From contig OZ018333.1 in assembly GCA_963969495.1 (NCBI GenBank), forward strand, positions 87,075,756 through 87,139,755: 64,000 bases of DNA, written 5' to 3'. Shown here one piece after another: positions 1 through 12,200 of the stretch. A program made the position numbers and the translations under genes. How positions within the stretch are numbered: the stretch's first letter is position 1; every line of letters starts with the position of its first letter. Origin of the DNA: Ceratothoa steindachneri. Its lineage: Eukaryota > Arthropoda > Malacostraca > Isopoda > Cymothoidae. The notes under the pieces were generated by a model. That model was not told the DNA's origin and ran no database searches. It saw only the letters and a list, made by a program, of their open reading frames with translations.

Positions 1-361
1 CGTCCAGAAATCACTGTTGTGTACTTTTCATGTTTTTAATGGCCTACTTTTGAGAATTAGATATGTTCACTTTTAGATGAAAATAATGAGTGATAGATGA
101 GATTGTAAAGATTAGTGTGTGCAAATAGCAGAAGTGTGCATGCTAACAGCTAAATAGTGGTGTCAAATGTGATGATGGGAGATTTACTAGGGAATGACTA
201 CCTCATTAAGGTGTAAAACAGATAAAAAGATCTAGCAGATGACCTCAGCTACTAATGCCCTCTCACAGAGTGTCATAGTGTAGAGAAACAAGATAAATAG
301 AATCATTTTTTCTACTGAGAAATGTTCTTTCTTAATACACAAAAGAATTTGTTTGGGAAAG
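1..361. other. No gene seen
   Basis: AT-rich sequence without a convincing reading frame, repeat structure or recognisable element end. It is probably old intergenic or degraded repeat DNA at the edge of the window. Confidence 0.5.
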
Positions 362-462
362 TGAATCAAACCAAACACACTCAGGAGGCAAACATCAATT
401 TGGTCTTAGTTTAAGCAATGCCTTAGACCACTCAACTTCATGTGAGAAAATTTCTCACAAAT
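362..462 (-). repeat. tRNA-Leu-like SINE remnant
   Basis: Read on the minus strand this stretch has an A-box-like segment (TTGAGTGGTCTAAGGC) about 60 bases before a decayed B-box (GGTTTGATTCA). The GTGGTCTAAGGC core is typical of tRNA-Leu, whose long variable arm also fits the spacing. The related and better preserved copy at 17,650-17,757 supports a dispersed SINE rather than a working tRNA gene. No acceptor-stem pairing can be shown. Confidence 0.45.
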
Positions 463-564
463 AGAGAGGCTTTTAAGACTTGGCTACCTAAGTTAAATGA
501 AAAGACTCTGAGAGAGAAATTAATTAGGAACTCAATGGACAAACGAGAAATAAGTTAAACATGC

Positions 565-1026
565 GGCTTTTTGGGGTGGGTGGGGAGCCCATCTCATTAA
601 TGCCTACTTGGGCACAAGTTGCCGCACATAACACAGCCTACTACTAGGCTATATTAAAAATACCCAAACTAACGACAATAGAAAAGGACAAAGACTAAAA
701 AATAACAAAAAAACGAATGTGTCCAATTCAGAGACGACAGAAAGTAACCTGAAGCTGTCGCGCCATTGTAGGGTATGTCCACGAGAACAGTCGGGATGTA
801 ATGACACGCAACTTTAAGTTGCCCTCAACCGTCTCCCATCTTCTTTGCCAAGCAGCCCGTATTCGTGCCATGTAATCGGCGTAAGAAAGAGCGAAACGCT
901 AGTCTGTCATGAGAGTCGTCACAGACTCTTTGGCGCCCTCATTACCCGCAATTTTTACATGTCCAGGAACCCAGAAGATGATCTCTACATCCGCAGCTCG
1001 CCAAGTCGGTGGCGTCACGGGTATCT
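565..1026 (-). pseudogene. A3 RNase H C-terminal end and 3' UTR
   Basis: The minus-strand sequence matches the C-terminal part of RNase H and the following 3' region of copies A1 (20,300-19,533) and A2 (9,810-9,013). Shared landmarks are the segment around 940-1,020 and the 3' UTR motif near 565-660. It contains frameshifts and no usable reading frame. It is the downstream half of copy A3, cut off from the rest by the CR1-like insertion that begins at about 1,027. Confidence 0.7.
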
Positions 1027-2884
1027 GGAGTAACAAGGAGTAACAAGGAAAGTAAGTACCCTAGGAGACCTTACGGTCCATTCAAAGAGGGTACCTTTGG
1101 ACTAGCAATCGAACAGGCACATGGCTGCTCAATTGTTTTGCGTCCCTGAACGGCCACTTTTCAAGACTTTGTCTAGTCTTGACTTGAACTGGTCAACAGA
1201 TTCACTGTTGACAACTTCCACTGGAAGTGCGTTCCACTTACCGCAGATACTGTAGGTCAAAAAATTTCAAAACAGATTGCGGTTGTAACGCTTCAGTTCA
1301 AGTTTGAAGCCGTGATTGCCCGTTCTGTTCTCACTAAGTGTGAAAATATCCCGGTAGTCAACATTGTCGAACCCTCGAAGTATTTTGAAAACTTCGATGA
1401 GCTGACCACGCAGTCTAAGGGTTTCCAGCGAGAACAGATCTAATTCCCTTAGTCTATCCTCATAACTTTTATGTAGGATAGAGGGAATCAGTTTGGTTGC
1501 CCTAGCTTGTACGCGTTCCAACCTTGCGATGTCCTTTCGAAACGAAGGACTCCAAAATTGTACGGCATACTCCAGGTGCGGCCGAACGAGGGTGTTGTAC
1601 AGACAAAGTACTATCTCCTTGTTACGGTATCCAAACTGGCGCTTTATGTAGCCTAACATCTTTTGGGCTTTCTTCTCTGCCTCGATGCACTGTTTCGAGA
1701 ACTTGAGGTCGCTAGTAATAGTTACACCCAAGTCCTTCTCAGTGTCACTCGATTCAAGAGCAGTGCCCTTAAGGATATACTGAGATTGGGGGTTTCTGTG
1801 GCCGATATGTATCACTTTGCATTTCCCCACGTTAAAAGGCATTTGCCACGTGTCCGACCACTCACCAATCTTCCCAAGATCTTCCTGCAGGTGGGCATTA
1901 TTTCCCTCCTTTGCAACGTTCATACCAAGCTTGGTATCGTCGGCAAATTTGGAAATCTTGGCAACCATGTCACCGTCCATGTCGTTGACGTAGATGATGA
2001 ATAGTAGTGGTCCCAGGACAGAACCTTGAGGCACCCCGCTAGTAACGGGCACCCACTTAGAAGCCTGTCCATTCACCACCACCCGTTGCCGTCTGCCACT
2101 TAGCCAGTTCTCGATCCAGCCAGCTACTTTTCCGTCTATGCCCAGCGCTCGCACTTTCCGGAGAAGGCGGCGGTGTGGTACCTTATCAAAGGCTTTCTGA
2201 AAGTCTTATTAAACCACATCCACCGCCTTGTCTCGATCGTGCTCACTGAACACGAAGTGGAAGAATTCCACAAGGTTCGTCAGGCATGACCGTTGCCTTC
2301 GGAAGCCGTGCTGGGAACTCCTCAGTAGCAGGTTTGACTCTAAATACGACGTTATTTTCTCCACCATCATGCTTTCCATGAGTTTACCGACTATCGAAGT
2401 CAGACTGATAGGTCGGTAGTTTGACGGATGGCTGGGGTCTCCTTTCTTGAAGATCGGAGTCACCTCCGCCTCACGCCAGTCTCTAGGAACGCATCCAGTC
2501 CAAATTGGCATGTTAAAGATAGCGCACAGATGTCGTGATACTTCATCGCACACTTCCTTCAACACCTTGGGTAGAAACCCGTCCGGTCCAGGGGACTTAT
2601 TCGTCTTTAGGTCAGCGATCTTTTTTTTTATTTCTCCTTCGGTGACGTCCATTGCCTCCAGCTTTTCCCCCGAGTAGGAATCCGTGGGCTGGGGGATGGG
2701 ACCACACTCTTTAGTAGACACTGAGGAGAAGTAGTCATTGAGAAGGTTAGCATTTTCTGCATCTGACTGAGTTAATGCACCCTCCTCGTCCACTAAGGGC
2801 CCAATCCTACGATGGATTGGTTTACAGCTATTTACATAGCCGAAGAACTCCTTAGGATGCAGAGCTTCAAACGCTCCGCTAGCA
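1027..2884 (-). mobile_element. CR1-like non-LTR element nested in copy A3
   Basis: This is a 5'-truncated minus-strand CR1-type element, made of RT and a 3' tail, lying inside the RNase H region of family A copy A3. The 3' end (low coordinates) has two copies of a ten-base unit (AGTAACAAGG on the plus strand) at about 1,030-1,050, as expected for the short tandem 3' repeats of CR1 elements. At the 5' side the coding frame runs to the junction near 2,884 without an ORF1 or endonuclease. No clean target duplication was found, and roughly 50 bases of A3 seem to be missing at the site. Confidence 0.7.
1267..2872 (-). pseudogene. CR1-like reverse transcriptase (two in-frame stops)
   Basis: The product is an RNA-directed DNA polymerase of CR1 type. 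In order there is a KEFFGYVN-like entry segment, the SPGPDGF motif, NYRPISLTS, QHGFRRQRSCLTNL, motif A (DFQKAFDKVPH), SGVPQGSVLGPLLF (motif B), the catalytic FADDTKL motif C, and the thumb/C-terminal region RPHLEYAVQFWSP. The halves 2,793-2,212 and 2,154-1,267 share one frame, but two consecutive stop codons at about 2,206-2,211 fall just before the motif A aspartate. All catalytic aspartates remain. Apart from the double stop the frame is well preserved, so the copy is moderately young. The absence of the endonuclease makes it non-autonomous. Confidence 0.8.
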
Positions 2885-5210
2885 GTTAGGGCACTTTATG
2901 AGTCACTATAAATCACAATCCGGTCTCTGAACCGGGCACGTTGCTTTATCTCCCGTAACGAGCGGTGTATTGCAACCAGCTAGGCCATGAAGACAAACTC
3001 AGCGCCTGGCAGTGTTCCGCTGACTTCAAACTGAGGTGATACGGCGTGAAAACCGACCCACTCGTGGGACTTGGAGCCATCCGTATACACTGGCATAGTT
3101 CCAGCGTGACACGATGTATATTCCATAAAGGTCGAACGCAATACTCCCGGCTCTGTAGAAGCTTTAGGAGCAGGGGAGTGGTGACAAATAGTCAAAGATG
3201 GTACACTCCAGGGTGGCGTCCTGGGCAGAACCAGGGCGGGGGGGTGACCTGTCCGAGAGCTATACTTAGCTCTAGATGTAGTTTCTAGCCCTAAACCTAA
3301 AGGGCTTAATGATATGACTGGTATCTCACGGCGGCATAGACACTGTCGATAACAGTTGTGGATGCAGTGAGATTTGTTGGCCACTGAGGGAAGGGCCGGG
3401 ATCGAGCTTACAGGCGAATAATTCACTGTGCACAGCGCAGTTAACAAGTAAGGAGGTAGTCCTATCATCGCCCCAGGCCGTGGAAGTCATGGAACGAAAA
3501 ATATCCATATGAAGCCCCATGTGAGGTGTCGATCAAATACAAGACCGAGAAAATGGTGTGACTCAACTACTTCTAGTCGCACCCCATTTAGAAACAAGTC
3601 TGGGTCAGGGTGGAGCCATGGATGGCAGCAGATCTGCAGGTACCTAGCCTTGGCCAAGGAAAACCGACGCCTGGGCGCTTCAGCATTGCAAGAGATGCGG
3701 TTCAATGCTTGTTGGAGTCGACGCTCCAGACAAAAAAATTGAAAGCTCGTCCACGTAGAGGGTAGCCAGAACATCTTCCGGCGGCACTTAAGTGATGCCG
3801 TTGAAGCTCAGGGCAAAGAGTGCGACACTGAGGACACTACTCTGCGGAACACCCTCTTCCTGCACCATTCGGCCGGATACGGCTCCCCCCCCTCCCCACC
3901 AATACGCAGAATTGACGATCTCGCAAAAGTGAGATATAAGGATTGGGAGGCATTGGGAACCCTCATCATGTGGAGAGTCTCTATGATACTACATCACCAT
4001 GCGGTATCATGGGCCTTCTCCATAACATTTTCAAGTTGGAGCAGAGCATCCGTAGTGGTGGGAAACTTATGGGAGCCGCAAAGTGCAGAAGACAGATCAT
4101 GGCCTCAGTTCCATCAACTTACACATGCTGGAGGTTAAAGAGATTGGGCGGAAACCGGCCGAAGTAGAGTGATCCTTCCCCGGTTTGCGAAAAGCGAGCA
4201 CAGTAGCGATTTGCCACGAACCTGGGAGGAGACCCTTCACCCAGATCCTGTTGAACAAATCTAACAGAAATGAAATGCCTCATTCACCCAGATGTCGAAG
4301 CATGCCGTACAGAACATCATCCAGACCAGTGGCGGTGTCCACGCACAGAGCGAGAGCAGAATGCAACTCACGCAGATTCAACCTGAGGGTGAAGCGTTCT
4401 CCACCTCTAGAGGTAAAGTCCAGTCGGCGGCCTTCCGCGACATCCCGGCTGAAGAATGCGGAGAAAGCGGTCGCGCAGGATTCCGCCACGGACGCGGGGT
4501 CTGAGATTGCGGTCCCATTCTCCTGGAGAACGGGAGGAGGGTCCTGCGAGAACTTGCCCCGAATCCTTTTGACTCGCTTCCACACCCCTGCTAGAGGGGT
4601 CTTCCCGTTAAGTGAAAACACATATGCCTAGCAAGAAGAGTGGTGGGTCTGCTTCAAAATATACCGGAACCTAGCTCTAGCTCGACGAAATTCACCGGCA
4701 GTGAAGTCGTTCGGCCGGTGCTTATACCGCATGTAAGCATAACGCTGCTGTTTGAGCACTATTTCACACTCAGCAAAACGGCCCACAGCAATGAGGTTGT
4801 CGGAGAACTCAATGGCCTCATCTACCAACCTAAACTCCTCGACTGAGACAGAGAAATCAGATATTTCTTGAAATGTGGACCACTGCGCCTGCGCCAAGCA
4901 TCACCGGGGCGGGTTTTCAGGCGGCAGCGGCCTAGAAAATCATATTTTAATGGAAAGGTGATGACTACTATGGAGATCATCGACCACCCCTAACTCCCAA
5001 ACCAAAATCAGGCAGTGCATCCGGAGAGCACAAAGATCAGGACAGGAAAAAGAAGCGGTTCTCAGCCAGAGACGAATAAACTCTCCACATTTAGAACATC
5101 AATCTCCAGCTCGACAATCAGGTCAGCAAGGAATTCAACCTTGGGATTAATCAAGTAGTCTTGCCAGAATGGGAGTAGATGAGCCTCCGCAGCTCCTCTT
5201 CCCAGCCGTG
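2885..5210 (-). pseudogene. A3 ORF2: endonuclease end, RT and RNase H start
   Basis: Minus-strand remains of family A ORF2. The stretch 4,897-4,628 matches the linker after the endonuclease (SVEEFRLVDEAIEF). RT follows in pieces from 4,621 to 3,487 with frame changes, and RNase H begins at 3,468 with VYTDGSK. Motif A is decayed: the usual FFDLEKAYD region reads ENVMEKAHD. RT motif C at 3,746-3,757 codes for YVDE instead of YVDD. The endonuclease N-terminal half, with its QWN and QET motifs, is missing by deletion near 5,190. The gene is broken in several ways and can only be a relic. Confidence 0.75.
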
Positions 5211-6642
5211 ACTGGGTATGAACCCTTTATGCCGCTAGCTCTACGAGGGGAGCACGCGGGGTGGGTAGAACCCACAAAAGGGTTCCAAATGGGCGCGGAA
5301 AAGCCATGCTCGTAGGCCGGTATGGGCCAGGAGCAGAAGTTGTCTTTCTTAACGTTGAGGCATAAGACATCCCAGGCAGAGCCAGGTGCGCCAGGACCAG
5401 GTCTTTAGCCTTGCGAAATGAGAGACGATCCTGGGCCTGAACGGCCAGGATTTCATTCTCAAAGAGATACGCACCACATTGCTTCAATGAAGATGGGGTG
5501 CGGCTCTCCACAATTTACACACTTGGCCACACACGATTTAAACTTATCATGTGTGGTCTTGGCACAACTTACACAGACTTCGGGTAACCCCGACTTTGCG
5601 TATCTATACAGGAGCAATTAGTATGGCCGAAGAAGTGACAGTAGTAGCACCTCCACGGAAGTTGCAAAAAGGCCTTCAAGCGGTAGCGATAGCAACCGGC
5701 ACACACCAACTCAGGGAGCTTGTCACAATCAAATGTGACGAAGAGTGTAGGGGTGGGTCTCGAAGCCTCTTCCTGTTTTCTCATCCCATGTTCGACCTTG
5801 ACCGCTCCATGGTGATGTCATCTATAGAGTAGTCCACGAGTTCACTCGCAAAAAGTAATTTCACGAAGTTCATGGTAGAGCGCGGCGTCACACACCGGTG
5901 TGCCATCAACTGTCCGAAGGGCAATAATCATGGCTCCCTCAGAGGGATTCAACGCATTCACCAGAAAGTTCCCCTCCAAGAAATGGGTCACCTTCGGCTC
6001 TCTACCATTCAGGCTAGCTAAAGATCTCCTATGATGCATCATGTTGCCCTTAGCCAACATGTGGCAATTTTGGTATTTTGAAAATACCAGGTAGCCTCTG
6101 AATTAGGCTCCCCGATGTAATCGAGGTTCTGTTCTCCACCTGCACTTTTGGTGTTGATCAGTGACTCTCCGCACGGGGGAGTACCAGGGCCAGATGTGCC
6201 GATCTTCATTTGTCGCTTGCCAAAACGGCAACGGACTCGGCCGTCCCCCTTGCTCCCGCGGAGGGAGAGGAGCCCTTAGCCTTGTTCCTCTGTCTTTTCT
6301 TTTTAGGAGAGGAAGGTAGGGAATGAACCTGGTACTCTCCTCCCGCGGCCTAAGCAAGCATAGGGGAGGACTCTGGTTTCATCTGGGGCTAGGGCACCTG
6401 CAGGACTATGTGAGGGACCGTCCGCTACAAGGGGAGAGTCCTCTCCCATCAGCGAAGTTTGAAGAGGCCCCTGAGTTAGCACAGGCTGGGGAGGGGGAAG
6501 GGGCTTCTTTTCTGTTGTGAAGCTGCCTGAGAGCAGCTCCGACGATGGTAGAGTGGAAGAGAAAGGGGGGGGGGGAAGTACTTGGTTGAAAAATCTTAAC
6601 ATTGTGCATGGTGACCCTATCGCTTTCACGGGATGCAAACAC
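5211..6642 (-). pseudogene. A3 ORF1 (gag-like, zinc knuckles)
   Basis: This is ORF1 of copy A3, an RNA-binding gag-like protein broken by frameshifts. The conserved central domain reads through 6,060-5,842 (LAKGNMMHHRRSLASLNGR and following) and 5,784-5,569. Three cysteine/histidine knuckles follow: CYYCHFFGHTNCSC, then a C-x2-C-x4-H-x4-C and a C-x2-C-x4-H-x5-C. Three knuckles is the usual number for I and jockey ORF1 proteins. The proline- and serine-rich N-terminal part (6,642-6,103) is in shifted frames. The C-terminal segment is shortened where a deletion joins it to ORF2. Confidence 0.7.
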
Positions 6643-7010
6643 TAATCACCCCACGCAGTAGCCAACTCTGGACGGGGTGAAGACGGGGTCGGCAAAGCCA
6701 TCTGCCACCATTCGAGACTACTCCTCCCACCCAGTGGCCAGGCAGCCCCGAGGAGGATAAGGGTGAGGCAGGTTGTTAGAAACCCATCAAGTCAAACCAT
6801 AGCTGAGCAGGGAGGGTATCACCCCTAGCCCCAATCCAGGATGGCTGGGTGAGAGGATGCTGATCAGCGTCTACCCGGTGATATTAGAGGCGGACAAAAG
6901 GAAGTTGTGGGAGAGGTTGTAGGGAATGAATGAAGGGTACAAAACAGACGGGTGCTGCTCCGTAAGTCCGAGTGGGCAAGATCGCAGCCATTTTCAGAAA
7001 GAGAGGAGTC
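6643..7010 (-). other. A3 5' leader
   Basis: Non-coding on the minus strand. It aligns by eye with the 5' leaders of A2 (about 14,860-15,199) and A4 (about 30,780-31,312), sharing AATCCAGGATGG-type and GTTGTGGGAGAGGTTG segments. I-type elements carry an internal promoter in this region, but I cannot point to initiator or downstream promoter elements here. Confidence 0.5.
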
Positions 7011-7173
7011 CTTAAAATTTCAAATGTTCTTTAAAAACGTAGACTATGGTTAACAATCTAAAAGACATAAAAAAAAGGAAGAGGAAGTAAAAACGTAGAA
7101 AAATAAATGCGCCTAGAATGTTGTAAAATCAGAAGACACAACACGTCTATCTGGTTCTGTAAATGATAAAACA

Positions 7174-8985
7174 TTAAATTTCCTTTGAGAGATTTGTCTC
7201 TGATAGAAATTTAAACACTCGGTTCATGTTAAAGGTGCACTCGTGTTTAGAAAGGAAGCTCCTCAGGACCTGCAGAGGACCCATCCCTTGGCAAATGAAA
7301 GGAAAAAGCCTTTGCCTCAGGGTATGGAATCGTAGGCATTCAGCAAATAGGTGGAGTACAGACATTGGTACTCCACAGTGAGTGCACATTGGAGGCTGCT
7401 GAAGGCCTTCCATTAGAAAGCCATGTGTCAGACGACAATGCCCAATTCTCAGATGGCATAGATAACATCCTGAGTACGGGTCCTAGTAATGCGTAGCCAG
7501 GGGCGGAGGACTGATGGCATGCAGTTTAGTTGGGGAGAGTTCATCCCAAGTCTTCTGCCACTGGCCGACCACGTACTCACGGATGTATGGCACGACATCA
7601 CAGAAACGATATAGGTGCTTCAGGATACCATACCTCCAGGTGGTATCATATGCCTTTTCTTTTCTATATCAAAAGGGACAGCAATGGAGTGTTGTATCTT
7701 TGAGAAAGCTTGTCGAATGCAATCCTCCATCCTGACCAGCAGGTCTGTGGTGCATTGTTTCTTTCTAAAACCTGACTGTGAGGGAGAAATAAGGTTGTGT
7801 TTCTCCAGAAACCATACCAACCTGGCATTCTCCATCCTTTCAAAAAGCTTGCATGGGGAACAAGTAAGGGCGAGTGGGCGATAGTGGGTCGGAAGTGTCC
7901 CTTCCTTTCCTGGTTTACGAAGGGGAAGTATGATTGCTTCCCTCCAATTGGAAGGAAAACAGCCCTTAATCCAGATATAGTTAAATATATCGAGAAGATG
8001 TGAAAGGAGTGTTGAATGCATATTCCTGTTCATATCATAAGAGATACCATCAGGACCAGGTACGGTGGATCCGCATCTTTTAAGAGCACTTTGAAGTTCA
8101 TGAATGGAAGAGAGCTTATTGTATGGTTCATTATCCATACAGGGTGAAATTCTAAGGAATAATTGTTAGGGTTGGAAACGTCAGCAAATGTCTTTGCCAG
8201 GACATTTGAAATTCTGGCCAAGTCTCCCAAAAGCTCGCCTGCTTCAACTATATTGGGGGCAGATAAACCACTTGCTGTGCACATGAGCTTTTTCACTGTT
8301 TTCCCAGACTCTGTCTGGTGGAGTTTGGTGGTTGATAGAGTTGATGTACCCTTTAAAGGAAATTAGACAAGCCTGGCGGAGGGTACGCAGTCGTACTGCC
8401 CTGGCTCGGCTACGATCATACCTATTAATAGAAGTAGGGTTTCGATGGTAGCGACGACAAGCTCGCTTACAGTCAGTCACCACTTTGCTGCATTCCTCAG
8501 ACCAAAAAGGGAGATGGGTCTTGTGGGAAGCAGTTTTGGAGAGGGGGCATGGAAAAATTTGCTGTCTGGTCTGGTTGATATGATCATGGAAGTTCTCCAG
8601 GACCATATCAATGTCGCCCTGAGGGAAATGTCCAGAATGGTGAGAAAGGTATTTAAACTTTAGCCAATTAGCTTTCCTCGTGTTCCACCTATTGCCCGGT
8701 GGCAAGGAGGGCCACACAGGCATGAGGTCAGAACAAATGGGAAGTGATTGCTTCCTCTCAAATCAGGATCCACCGACCAGCTGTAATCTGCTCTACAGTC
8801 TGAGGAACAAAGTGACAAATTTACACAGGTAGAGCTGTTGGTCCTGACATGGAAGGATGTTGGAGTGCCATCATTAAATAAGGACACATCCAAGGTCACC
8901 ATAAGTCTCACAATCAGATTTTCCTTGGGGTTGTCATCATAGTCTCCCCAAAGGTGGTGTCTTGCATTAAAGTCTCCAACTAGTA
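7174..8985 (-). pseudogene. Family B ORF2: endonuclease end, RT start, C-terminal tail
   Basis: Minus strand. 8,985-8,660 gives the second half of the AP-endonuclease, ending with the SNHFPF version of the usual SDH motif. 8,723-8,244 is the linker. 8,138-7,620 is RT from GPDGISYDM through HYRPLALT and QSGFRKKQCTTDLL to motif A (FDIEK, then a frameshift before AYDTTWRYG). Directly after motif A the sequence jumps to a segment (VVPYIREYVVGQWQKTWD) that in related elements lies beyond RNase H. RT motifs B to E and the whole RNase H are therefore deleted near 7,590. The last piece (7,413-7,174) has the C-terminal CTHC...HLFAEC zinc-like motif. Not functional. Confidence 0.75.
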
Positions 8986-9000
8986 GGAATGGGGTCGGGA
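8986..9000. repeat. Target-site duplication of A2, left copy
   Basis: Fifteen bases, GGAATGGGGTCGGGA, immediately before the A-rich 3' tail of copy A2. The identical string is at 15,200-15,214. Target-primed insertion of non-LTR elements commonly gives duplications of this size. Confidence 0.85.
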
Positions 9001-9258
9001 TATTATTTTTTTAAGAGCTCATCTGGCGACTGCCTAATTGGGCATTAGTCGCCGTATTCAACATTGCCTAAAATTAGGCATCTTGAAAAGAGGATGCTTA
9101 AAAAACGAATAAAAAAACATCAATAAAAATAAAACAAAGAAAAAGGTAATAAGCAGCAAGCAAGCTCCGGTGTCGGGGGAAGGTCCGCCTCCCACTGGTG
9201 CAGGAACATGCGACGTACTAAAATAAGAAAAAAGAACAAAAAAAAATAACCCCACTAT

Positions 9259-12200
9259 TTAAATGAATGGGAGAAGGTGGGCCTCCTCCAAAAAGTCTAA
9301 AAGTCCACAGGTCGGTGTGCACGAATCTGTCCGGAGTAGAAATGACAGGTGGTAGTGACCCCGCCCATCCCGGTACCGGGAGAGGTAACGTGCGCGAAGA
9401 TCGCCCAGAATGGGACATTCAACAAGAATGTGCCGAAGAGTCTGGGGGACAAAGCAGTCTTCACGATAGTGGGCAGGCGAGCGCTCCATCAAATGGCGGT
9501 GCGTCCCGCGAATGTGTCCAATTCGGAGACTACAGAAAGCAACCTGAAGCCTTCGCGGCATTGGGGGGTAGGTCCATGGGAACAGTCGCGGGGCAATGGC
9601 ACGCAACTTTAAATTCCCATCTTCTTTGCCAAGCAGCCCGATGAACTGCCCGTATTCCTACCATGTAGTCGGTGAGAGGAAGAGCGAAAGGCTGGTCCGG
9701 TCGCCCTCATCGGCGCGCTCATTCCCCGCAATTCCTACAGGACCAGGACCCCAGCAGAAGATAATCTCGACATCCGCCTGGCTTGCCAGAACCGTGGCGT
9801 TACGGATATCATGAACCAGGGAATACGGAGATTCCAATGCCCAGAGAGCACTAAGGGCGTTTAGTGAGCTGCTATAGATCACAATCAGGTTTCCAAACCG
9901 GGCACGTCGCGTAATCTCCCGTACGGCGTGGTGTATTGCCACCAGCTCGGCCGTTAAGACAGACGCAGCGCCTGGCAGACACCCGCTGACTTTAAACAAG
10001 GGGATACGGCGTGGAAGCCGAACCCCTCTTGGGACTTGGAGCCATCCGTATACACTGGCACGGTTCAGCGTGACACGAAGTGTGCTCCAAAAAGGTCGAA
10101 CGCTATACTCTCGGCGCTGTACAAGCTTTGGGAGCAGAGGCGTGGCGACAAATAGCCAAATGTGGTACCCTCCAGGGTTGCGTTCTGGGCAGAACTAAGG
10201 GGCACCACCGGCCCGAGAGCTCTATATAGCTCTCCGAGGAGTTTCCTAGACTTTAACACAAAGGGCTTAGGGTATGATTGGTTTCTCTCGGCAGCATAGG
10301 CACCGTCGAGATCACCTGCGGATGCAGTGAGAGCTGTTGGCGACTCAGGGAGGCGCCGGGCTCGCGTGTACAGGCTAATAATGCACTGTACACGGCGTAG
10401 AGCGAGTGGCATATCCCCAGCATCGACTAGTAGGCTCTCAATGGGGGAAGGGCGGAAGGCACCAGTCGCCAAGCGAACGCCAGTGTGGTGGATCGAATCC
10501 ACCTTCCGCAATAAACGCTCAGTTGCGGATGCATAAAACTCGCATCCGTAGTCGAACTTCGAACGAACAGAGGATCGATAAAAAAGTAAGGCAGTAGCCC
10601 TATCAGCGCCCCAAGCGCTGAACGTCACGGAACGGAGAATATCCATGGCGCGGGTACAAGAGACCCTAAGGCTGCGAATATGAGTCTCCCAGGTGAGGCG
10701 ATTCAACCACTTCCAGGAGTACCCTATTAAGAACCAAGTCTGGGTCAGGGTGGAGCCGTGGTTGGCGGCAGAAGTGCACCACCGTAGTCTTGGCCAAGGA
10801 AGACCTAAACCTGTGCGCTTCGGCATAGCGAGAGACGCGGTTCAATGCCTGTTGGAGTCGACGCTCCAGAGTTGGCATCTGGGCCGCGCCAAAAGAGATC
10901 GAAAGGTCGTTGACGTAGAACGTAGCGAGAGCATCTTCCGGCAGCACCGAGGTGATTACGATGATGCACAGTGCAGAGTGTGACACTGAAGACACTTCCT
11001 TGCGGGACTCTCTTCCTGCTCCATTAGGCCGGAGAGGGCTCCCCATCCCCGTACGCGGAATCGACGATCTTGCAAAAATTCAGATATAAACATTGGGAGG
11101 CGTCCCCTCGCCCCCATCGTGTGGAGAGTCTACGAAGGAAAGCCTCGCAGACGGCATTTTCCAGTCGGAGCAGAGCATCCGACGTGGAGTGGAACTTACG
11201 GAAGCCGCAATGTGCAGAAGACAGATGGCCTCCGCTGTCCAGGAAAAAGGCTAATCTAACATTTACCATTTTCTCCATCAACTTGCACACGCAAGAGGTT
11301 AGAGAGATTGGGCGGAAACTGGTCGGAGTAGAGTGATCTCTCCCCGGCTTGCGTAGGGCGAGCACAGTGGCGATTCGACAGGAATCTGGGAGAAGACCCT
11401 CCACCCAGATCCTGTTGAACAAATCTAACAGAAAGGCCATGCCTCGCTCACCCAGGTATCGAAGCATGGCGTACGGGACATCGTCCGGACCGTGGGCGGA
11501 GACCGCGCACGAAGCAAGAGCGGAACGCAACTCACTCATTGTAAACCTGTCGTTGAAGGGTTCTTCACTTCTGGAGGTAAAGTCTAGTCGGAGGCCTTCC
11601 GGGACAAGACGACCTGCATTGTTTGAATGCTGCTGGAGCAGCATCCCAGCTAGAAAATGCGGTCGCGAAGGATTGCGGTCCCATTTTCCTGGAGAATTCT
11701 TTTGACTAGTTCCACACCTCTGCTAGAGGGGTCTTTCTGTTAAGTGAAGACACGTATACCCGCCAAGAAGAGCGGCGGCCGTGCTTCGAAATATACCGGA
11801 AACTAGCCCTACCCTGACGAAATTCAACGACAGTGAAATCGTTCGGGTGGCGCTTATAGCGCATGTAGGCCTAACACTTCTGTTTGAGGGCCGTATCACA
11901 CTCGGCTGACCGCCACGGGAGTGGTCGGAGTGCAAACAGCCAGACGTTCTGGGAAAAGTAGTCAGGCTCGCGGCGCTGAGGTTGCCGGAGAAGAACTCAA
12001 CGGCCTCATCTACCGACCTAACCTCTTCGATTGAGATAGAAAATTCACTCATTTCCCGAAATGCAGACCACCGCACCAGCGCCAAGCACCACCGAGGTGC
12101 GCTCTCGGGCAGCAGCAGCCCTGAAAATGATATTTGAAGGGGAAAGTGATCACTACCATGGAGGTCATCGACCCTGCCCCCCAATAGAAATCAGGCTGTG

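Larger units (their letters stand above)
565..7010 (-). mobile_element. Family A non-LTR retrotransposon, copy A3 (interrupted)
   Basis: This is a minus-strand I-type element. Its parts in transcription order are a 5' leader (about 7,010-6,643), ORF1 (6,642-5,211), ORF2 (5,210-2,885) and the end of RNase H plus the 3' UTR (1,026-565). A CR1-like element at 1,027-2,884 separates the last two parts, and the RNase H homology stops and resumes exactly across it. The 3' UTR matches those of copies A1 and A2. Against A1 it lacks the C-terminal part of ORF1 and the N-terminal part of the endonuclease near 5,190-5,210. The exact 5' end is uncertain. Confidence 0.75.

Noticed and set aside
1663..2004. 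Plus-strand frame of 113 codons
   Set aside because: Antisense shadow of the CR1-like RT motifs B and C.
9267..9644. Plus-strand frame of 125 codons over copy A2, and similar plus-strand frames over other family A copies
   Set aside because: Antisense to the RNase H tail and other ORF2 parts; no independent features.
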